Assembly (NCBI RefSeq): GCF_000010305.1
Contig: NC_012489.1
Span: 1,488,001 to 1,552,000, forward strand
DNA length: 64,000 nucleotides
From: Gemmatimonas aurantiaca T-27
Lineage (GTDB): Bacteria > Gemmatimonadota > Gemmatimonadetes > Gemmatimonadales > Gemmatimonadaceae
Reading direction: 5' to 3'
Positions within the stretch are counted from its first letter, which is position 1, and each line of letters begins with the position of its first letter. The notes below the pieces were generated by a model that was given only the letters and a program-made list of their open reading frames with translations, ran no database searches and was not told the origin of the DNA. Shown piece after piece: positions 58,596 through 64,000 of the stretch. The translations under genes were made by a program, and so were the position numbers.

Positions 58596-60288
58596 GCGTC
58601 GGGTAACCACATCCGCCCAGGCGGCGGCGTGTGACCAAGCGGCCATCGCCGCCGGGACGCCCTCGTTCGCGTTGATGCTGCAGGCTGGCACCGCGACGGC
58701 TTCACTCATCTTGCGGGACTATGCCGGGCATCTCACGCACGGCGTGGTGGTGTTGGCGGGCACCGGCAACAATGGCGGTGATGCCTATGTGGTCGCGGCG
58801 CAGCTCGCGCGTGCGGGCGTGCGGGTTCGGGTGCACGCCATCGACGCGCCGCGCACCGACGACGCCCGTCGGGCCGCGTCCCTGCTCACCACCACACTGA
58901 GTGCCGGCAACGGCCCTCGCCATGCGCCGTTGGTGGAGACGGTCGATGACTCTCATGCACTGCTCCCCGATCAGGCGCGGCTGGTGATCGACGGACTGCT
59001 GGGGACCGGACAACACGGGCCTTTGCGTGACGCGGTGCGACAGGCCTGCGATGTGATCCATCGCCTGCAGCAGCGAGGAGCGCTGGTGATGGCGCTGGAT
59101 GTGCCCACGGGGCTCGATGCGTCCACCGGTGAACTGGCCGACGGCGCGGTGCGTGCCGAATGCACGGCATGTTATGGCACGCTCAAGCGCGGTCTGTTGA
59201 TGCAGCGCGCCCATGCGGGTCGGGTGGTGCTGCTCGACATCGGCCTGGGGCTGCACGCCGAGGTGTCGTCGCAGGCCGATCCCGACACCTGGTGTTGGTA
59301 TGACGCGACGGCGGTGGCGGCACAGGTTCCGGCTATCGCCTGGGATGCACACAAAGGGCGTCGGGGCCGTGTGTTGGTGGCGGGCGGTGAGATGGGTATG
59401 GCCGGCGCGGCGGTGTATGCCGCGCGCGCTGCATTGCTGGCGGGAGCGGGAGTCGTGCATGCCCTGGTCGATACGCAGAGCGTGCCGGCCGTGCAGGCGC
59501 TTTGTGCGGCCGCCCTCGCGCACCGCTGGCCGGCGTTGGATAACACGTCACCGCACACATCGGCGGCCCATGCGCTCACGCCCGTGGGTACCATGCGACC
59601 CGACATCGCCGTGGATGCCGTGGCAGTGGGCCCCGGGCTCGGTCGGTCGCGGCGGGCCGGTCAACTCCTGCAACACGTGGTGGCTCGGCATCGCACGGTA
59701 CCGATGGTGCTGGACGCCGATGCGTTGTGGCATGCGGCCGATGCCGCGCAGACGCTGGGCATCGACGCCGCCACGGTGTTGTCGCACTGGACGCGCGACA
59801 TGATGGGCGCGAGAGCGCAGGGCGACGCGGCCGTTGTCTGCACGCCACATCCAGGGGAATTCGCCCGTCTCACTGGTGCTCCGTTGCCCACATCGTGGCA
59901 GGCCCGCGCGGATCTGCTGCAGCAGTTTGCAACGCGGGCCGGAGTCACGATGTTGCTGAAGGGCACACCCACGCTGGTCGCGTCGCCGGGCGTGTCACAC
60001 GTGAGTGTGGTGCCGCATGGTACGGCGCTGCTGGCCACCGGAGGCAGCGGCGATTGTCTCACGGGCATGATTGGCACGCTGCTCGCCCAAGGGCTGCCGG
60101 CGCACGAGGCGGCGGTCGTGGGCGCCACCGTACATGGACGGGCGGCGGAGTTGGCCACGGCGCGCGCTGGTGCAGTGCGTGGCACCACGCTCGAGGACCT
60201 CTTGGGCGCACTGCCTGAGGTGTGGCACACGATTGGCGCAGTACCGGTGCGCGCGCCCTACGTGCTTGCCGAATTGCCCGGTCTTTGA
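58546..60288 (+). CDS. nnr: Bifunctional NAD(P)HX epimerase / ADP-dependent dehydratase
   Basis: The N-terminal epimerase domain has GTGNNGGDAYVVA, DGLLGTGQHGPLR and ALDVPTGLDASTGE; the C-terminal carbohydrate-kinase-like dehydratase has HKGRRGRVLVAGG, AVGPGLGRS, VLDADALW, VCTPHPGEFARLTG, LKGTPTLVASP and ATGGSGDCLTGMIGTLLAQG. It repairs hydrated NADH and NADPH. The start is not obvious: homology begins at RVTTSAQAAACDQ, where the Val codon is GTA. The nearest in-frame start is the TTG at 58546, inside the Minf_1886 gene, adding 15 basic residues without homology. Confidence 0.88.
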   Translation: MRSRSSASIRGARRTSERRVTTSAQAAACDQAAIAAGTPSFALMLQAGTATASLILRDYAGHLTHGVVVLAGTGNNGGDAYVVAAQLARAGVRVRVHAIDAPRTDDARRAASLLTTTLSAGNGPRHAPLVETVDDSHALLPDQARLVIDGLLGTGQHGPLRDAVRQACDVIHRLQQRGALVMALDVPTGLDASTGELADGAVRAECTACYGTLKRGLLMQRAHAGRVVLLDIGLGLHAEVSSQADPDTWCWYDATAVAAQVPAIAWDAHKGRRGRVLVAGGEMGMAGAAVYAARAALLAGAGVVHALVDTQSVPAVQALCAAALAHRWPALDNTSPHTSAAHALTPVGTMRPDIAVDAVAVGPGLGRSRRAGQLLQHVVARHRTVPMVLDADALWHAADAAQTLGIDAATVLSHWTRDMMGARAQGDAAVVCTPHPGEFARLTGAPLPTSWQARADLLQQFATRAGVTMLLKGTPTLVASPGVSHVSVVPHGTALLATGGSGDCLTGMIGTLLAQGLPAHEAAVVGATVHGRAAELATARAGAVRGTTLEDLLGALPEVWHTIGAVPVRAPYVLAELPGL

Positions 60289-60289
60289 C

Positions 60290-62050
60290 GTGAGGACTTT
60301 CCCGAGGTGGCCGAGCGTCCGGAATCATGGCCTTGCTGCTGGGACGCTGTTCGCGGCGATGCTTTCGCTCTGGACGAGCGGTTGTGTCAGCGCGGGCACC
60401 GCCGCTGGCGCAGCCGGAGAAGGTGCATACGGGCGACGCGAGGAGCGTGTACAGATCGGCAGCTTCGCGTCGGTGCCGGCAGTGGCGGTGTCTCGTCGTT
60501 TTGTCTATGCCGCGGGCACCGATGGCGTGGCGATCTACGATCGGGCGTTCAATCGCTGGTTGCCGCCGCTGTCCACGGGCGCGGGGCCCGATGCTGCCTT
60601 GTTTGCACAACCAATCGGATTTCTGGTTGGTGATCCGCTGGAAGATGCGCTGTGGATTGGTGTGCCTGGTGCGGTACTCACGTACCGGCCGGACACTGAG
60701 CAACTGCAACGCACGATGGTGGTGGGCACCCCCGATTTCCTGGTGTTCGATCGCAGCGGCAACGGTGATGCCTATGTCCGCAGTGCAGGGCAGTACACAC
60801 GCATCTCCCGTGTGGGGATCACCTCACCGGTGATGTCGTTGCCGCCGTCGTCGGCGCTGCTCATTCCGCCCACACTCACGGACCTGTACCGACAGTTCCC
60901 CACACTGCGGAATCAGCCGCAACTCTTCCTGCGCACACAGGCACCACAACGCGCACTCCGACCGGCCACACTGCTGGCCGGCGCCGCATCTCCGGAACGG
61001 GCGAGCGAAGTGTGGCTCGGCACCGACAGTGAAGGCCTCTTCCGTTTCGATCCCACGTTTTTGCAGGCCACGCCGCTGCCCTATGGCTTGATGTCTCCTG
61101 GTGTCGGTGCGCTCGCGCTGGCGGCCGATGGTGTCTGGGCGGCGAGTCTGGGCGTCACGGGGATGTCGCCCGGTGTCTCGAGCGTGATGGCCTTCGGCGC
61201 GCCAGGCAGTCTGCGGGGCGGACTCAGTTTTGTGTCCAACAATCTGCAGCAGTTCCGATGGCTCGATGGCACCATTGCGGTGCCGTTGGCCGGCGTGCGC
61301 ACCTATGTGATGGCCACGCGCGGCGCACGGGCCTGGATCGGAACGGAACGTGGTGTGGTGCGCATGAAACTTGATGGCGCCAACGAGACGTTGGCCTGGT
61401 CGGCGCTCGATGGGTTGCCCGATCCGCGTGTCCTCAGCATCGCGGCACGAGACGATGGCGCGTGGGTGGGCACGATGCGGGGACTGCGTTTTGTGCCGGA
61501 CTCCGGCGATGGTCCCGGCAAACGACCAGTGATGGCCGTGTCTGGTGCGCGCGCGCTCGACAACATGGCGGTGTATGCCCTGCAGATGGTGGGCGACACA
61601 CTCTGGGCGGGAACGGAAAGTGGGCTGCTCGCGATTGCCCAACCGATGCAGGAGGCCACGTTGCTGCGTCCGGAGAGTAGTGATCCGGCACTGCGCCGTC
61701 CGGTGCGCGCGTTGGCGTGGAGTGATACAGTGCTGCTCGCGGTCACCGACGACGCCGTGCTGCAGATCGCGCCACGCAGCGCACGTCCCGTGTCGCGTTT
61801 GGAGGCGCTGCGGGTGTCACAGGTAGGCCAGGCGATCCGTGCCGGTCTCGATGAACGCGCCGTCTGGATTGCCGGGCCGGAGGGCGTGTTGCTGCAGACG
61901 CGATCCGGTGGGGCCGTGCGATGGCTTCGTCGTGGGATCGAATTGGACGGGCCCGCGCTCGATATCGTCGCAAGTCGTGAATGGTTTTGGATTGGCACAC
62001 CACGTGGCCTCTTGCGTTTGCGGCGCACCAGTGATGGACTGGTACCATGA
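60290..62050 (+). CDS. Beta-propeller lipoprotein
   Basis: The product, 586 aa from GTG 60290, has a signal sequence and lipobox TSGC (Cys at residue 32), then repeats of the two-component-sensor-propeller kind: VAVSRRFVYAAGTDGVAIYD, EVWLGTDSEGLFRFD, ARAWIGTERGVVRMKL, DGAWVGTMRGLRFV, DTLWAGTESGLLAI, EWFWIGTPRGLLRL. There is no kinase or regulator domain. It starts 1 bp after the nnr stop and its end overlaps thiL by 4 bp. Confidence 0.83.
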   Translation: MRTFPRWPSVRNHGLAAGTLFAAMLSLWTSGCVSAGTAAGAAGEGAYGRREERVQIGSFASVPAVAVSRRFVYAAGTDGVAIYDRAFNRWLPPLSTGAGPDAALFAQPIGFLVGDPLEDALWIGVPGAVLTYRPDTEQLQRTMVVGTPDFLVFDRSGNGDAYVRSAGQYTRISRVGITSPVMSLPPSSALLIPPTLTDLYRQFPTLRNQPQLFLRTQAPQRALRPATLLAGAASPERASEVWLGTDSEGLFRFDPTFLQATPLPYGLMSPGVGALALAADGVWAASLGVTGMSPGVSSVMAFGAPGSLRGGLSFVSNNLQQFRWLDGTIAVPLAGVRTYVMATRGARAWIGTERGVVRMKLDGANETLAWSALDGLPDPRVLSIAARDDGAWVGTMRGLRFVPDSGDGPGKRPVMAVSGARALDNMAVYALQMVGDTLWAGTESGLLAIAQPMQEATLLRPESSDPALRRPVRALAWSDTVLLAVTDDAVLQIAPRSARPVSRLEALRVSQVGQAIRAGLDERAVWIAGPEGVLLQTRSGGAVRWLRRGIELDGPALDIVASREWFWIGTPRGLLRLRRTSDGLVP

Positions 62051-63018
62051 CCACGCCACACCACCCGCCATCTTCGCCGACACGTCCACACCAGGCCATG
62101 GGAGCAGGTGGAGAGTTCGACACCATCCGCATGCTCATGTCGCGATGGGGAGATCTCGCAGCCGATATCGGTGACGACGCCGCGGTGCTCTCGCCGATCA
62201 CCTCGGGCGTCCGCGTGGTTTCCACCGACGCGTGCGTGGAAGGGGTGCACTTCCGGCGTGAGTGGATTGCCCCTTACGACGTGGGTGTGCGGGCGGCCGC
62301 GGCGGCCCTCAGCGATCTGGCGGCGATGGGAGCTGCTGCCGAGTACGTGTTGGTGGCCTTTGTGGTGCCTGACGGCTGGCGCACCGCACTGGGTGCGGTG
62401 GCCGACGGCATCGGCGCACAGGTGCGACGCGCCGGCGCACGGATTGTAGGCGGAAACCTGAGCCGAGGAGCCGCCTTTGGCATCACGCTCACCGTGATCG
62501 GCACCGCCGCGCGTGCCGTGTCGCGGGCCGGTGCGCAGGTGGGTGATGTCGTGGTGGTGACGGGCCTTCTGGGTGGCCCCGGGGCGGCGCTCGCGGCGTG
62601 GGAATCGGGTGTGGAGCCAACAGGGTGGGCCCACGAACGCTTTGTGCACCCGTCGCCACGTCTGGCCGAAGGCGCGCTGCTGGCCGCTGCCGGCGCCAGC
62701 GCCATGCTCGACATCTCCGATGGGCTGGCCGCGGATGCTCGGCATATCGCGGCGGCCAGTGGCGTCGATCTGGTGATCGACGACACACGTCTGCCCCTGG
62801 GCGAGGGGATCACCGCTCAGAACGCCCTGCGCAGCGGCGAGGAGTACGAATTGCTGGCGACCATGGCGCCTTCGGCGTATGAGGCACTGGCCTGCGCCTG
62901 GCCAGCCGGCGGTGTGTCACTCACGGTGATTGGTGTTGTGGGGCCAATTGGCGCCGCCCACCGATCCGGTCAGGGCGCCGTGTCACCGGGACACGATCAT
63001 TTCCGTGAAAACTCCTGA
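62047..63018 (+). CDS. thiL: Thiamine-monophosphate kinase
   Basis: A 323-aa ThiL with IGDDAAVL (metal Asp pair), STDACVEGVHFRREW, RAAAAALSDLAAMGA, the RIVGGNLSRG segment, LDISDGLAADARHIA and SGEEYELLATM (usual S-G-D-D-Y-E-L). It phosphorylates thiamine phosphate to thiamine diphosphate. The first 24 residues are a Pro/His-rich extension; the Met at residue 18 is another possible start. Confidence 0.94.
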   Translation: MTTPHHPPSSPTRPHQAMGAGGEFDTIRMLMSRWGDLAADIGDDAAVLSPITSGVRVVSTDACVEGVHFRREWIAPYDVGVRAAAAALSDLAAMGAAAEYVLVAFVVPDGWRTALGAVADGIGAQVRRAGARIVGGNLSRGAAFGITLTVIGTAARAVSRAGAQVGDVVVVTGLLGGPGAALAAWESGVEPTGWAHERFVHPSPRLAEGALLAAAGASAMLDISDGLAADARHIAAASGVDLVIDDTRLPLGEGITAQNALRSGEEYELLATMAPSAYEALACAWPAGGVSLTVIGVVGPIGAAHRSGQGAVSPGHDHFRENS

Positions 63019-63070
63019 GCCTGCCCGTGATCGGCCTTCGCGATCATCGTTGAATTGAGCGGGTCGCTGG

Positions 63071-63880
63071 GTGATTTTTCACGGAATGTTTCGGACTGCT
63101 CTCACGACGATCGCGCTGCTGCTGGGTACGCTCATCTTCGGGTCGATCGTGCTGATCTCCCAGTTGTTTGGCGTGCCGGAAGGGCCCAACAGCATCTACG
63201 AAAAGTGCCCGCGCTGGTGGGCCTGGTGGCTGCTGCGTGCTGCGGGCGTCAAGGTGGTGCTGCATCGTGCCGAAGGTGTGGTCGATGACTCCGTGCCGCG
63301 GGTGTACATCGCGAATCACGTGTCCTGGTTCGACATCCCGTCGCTGATCCACGTGCTGCCGCCGTACGGTTTTGTGGCCAAGCGGGAACTCGAGAAAATC
63401 CCGCTGTTCGGAGCCGCGGCCCGTGGTGTAGGCGTGATCTACATCGATCGCGAAAACCGGAAGGCGGCGTTTGGCGCGTACGAAGATGCCGCGCGCAAGA
63501 TTCGTGAAGGGCAATCGGTGTTGGTCTATCCTGAGGGAACCCGCGGCGATTCGTATGCGGTGCGGCCTTTCAAGAAGGGTCCGTTTGTGCTCGCCATTGG
63601 ATCGGGAGCGCCGATCGTGCCGATCGCGATCCATGGCACGATCGAAGTGAATCCGCGCGGGTCGTTCCGGGCCTCACCCGGCACCGTCCATGTGCACCTG
63701 CTCGAACCCATTCCCACCGAGGGCCTCACGTACGATGATCGTGAAGCCCTTGGGGAACGCGTGCGCGAGCGGGTCGCGGCGTGCCTGCGTGAGCAGTATG
63801 GCGTGAATCCCGCGCTTGTGTCCCGAGGTTCGCGGCCGGCCGCGACGCCTGTCGATTCGTTCCGTACCCAGAACTCCTAA
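63071..63880 (+). CDS. plsC: 1-acyl-sn-glycerol-3-phosphate acyltransferase
   Basis: A 269-aa membrane-bound acyltransferase: N-terminal helix (TTIALLLGTLIFGSIVLI), the catalytic NHVSWFDIP (H-x4-D), GVIYIDREN, YPEGTRG (substrate motif) and VPIAIHGT. It makes phosphatidic acid from lysophosphatidic acid. The start is GTG 63071 or ATG 63086. Confidence 0.94.
   Translation: MIFHGMFRTALTTIALLLGTLIFGSIVLISQLFGVPEGPNSIYEKCPRWWAWWLLRAAGVKVVLHRAEGVVDDSVPRVYIANHVSWFDIPSLIHVLPPYGFVAKRELEKIPLFGAAARGVGVIYIDRENRKAAFGAYEDAARKIREGQSVLVYPEGTRGDSYAVRPFKKGPFVLAIGSGAPIVPIAIHGTIEVNPRGSFRASPGTVHVHLLEPIPTEGLTYDDREALGERVRERVAACLREQYGVNPALVSRGSRPAATPVDSFRTQNS

Positions 63881-64000
<120 letters not shown>

Overview
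The window is a GC-rich, densely packed chromosomal segment that looks like Gemmatimonadota (a Gemmatimonas-like organism). This is inferred from gene content: a DUF4159/DUF4175 envelope cluster, many Big/beta-propeller lipoproteins, a TonB-plug-only secreted protein, DUF2723 and Minf_1886 proteins, and Gram-negative style lipoboxes. No rRNA marker is present, so the phylum call is an inference. I see no insertion sequence, prophage or CRISPR array. About 55 protein genes and two tRNA-Ser genes can be supported.

Layout. 1-3 kb: pdxJ (partial), a small lipoprotein, methylmalonyl-CoA epimerase, trxA and rsmI. 3-10.5 kb: a tightly linked plus-strand cluster of DUF4159, a giant Gln/Gly-rich DUF4175-like membrane protein, a TPR-like periplasmic protein and a secreted GATase-fold-like protein, followed by a DinG-type helicase carrying an N-terminal RadC-type JAMM domain. 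13-17.3 kb: FAH-family hydrolase, Pro-rich membrane protein, gltX, a 33-aa membrane microprotein with its own terminator, and tRNA-Ser(GCT). 17.5-23 kb: dps, an M28 peptidase with an altered metal-ligand position, a photosynthesis-system-II-assembly-like propeller, a Gly-rich envelope protein and tRNA-Ser(TGA). 23-26 kb: an arsenic region on the minus strand (arsR, arsM, metallophosphoesterase, then an SMR exporter and a DUF1330 protein) with two matching ArsR operators. 26-36.6 kb: small hypotheticals, hotdog thioesterase, DUF1611 protein, BI-1 protein, a large Ig-like lipoprotein, amidohydrolase, DUF2723 membrane protein and a TolB-like lipoprotein. 36.6-43.8 kb: a minus-strand run valS, Big_5 lipoprotein, gmhB, purN, purH. 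43.9-50.8 kb: BON protein, thrS, a degenerate GGDEF protein, the plug-only protein and a secreted creatininase-like protein. 51-64 kb: one long plus-strand run of thiolase, CPBP protease, hydroxyacyl-CoA dehydrogenase, acyl-CoA dehydrogenase, leucine dehydrogenase, rpiB, glyA, Minf_1886, nnr (NAD(P)HX repair), propeller lipoprotein, thiL, plsC and eno (partial).

How genes work together. The 51-56 kb genes link leucine deamination and short-chain acyl-CoA beta-oxidation; methylmalonyl-CoA epimerase at 1.3 kb would serve the propionyl-CoA branch. purN and purH make two adjacent formyl-transfer steps of purine synthesis, with glyA supplying one-carbon units. The arsenic genes form a small regulon with operators in front of both arsR and arsM. 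The most unusual items are the JAMM-DinG fusion, the DUF4159/DUF4175 cluster, the leaderless ArsR promoter, the 17-bp duplication over the SMR start codon, and a GGEAF protein that keeps an apparent c-di-GMP inhibitory site.
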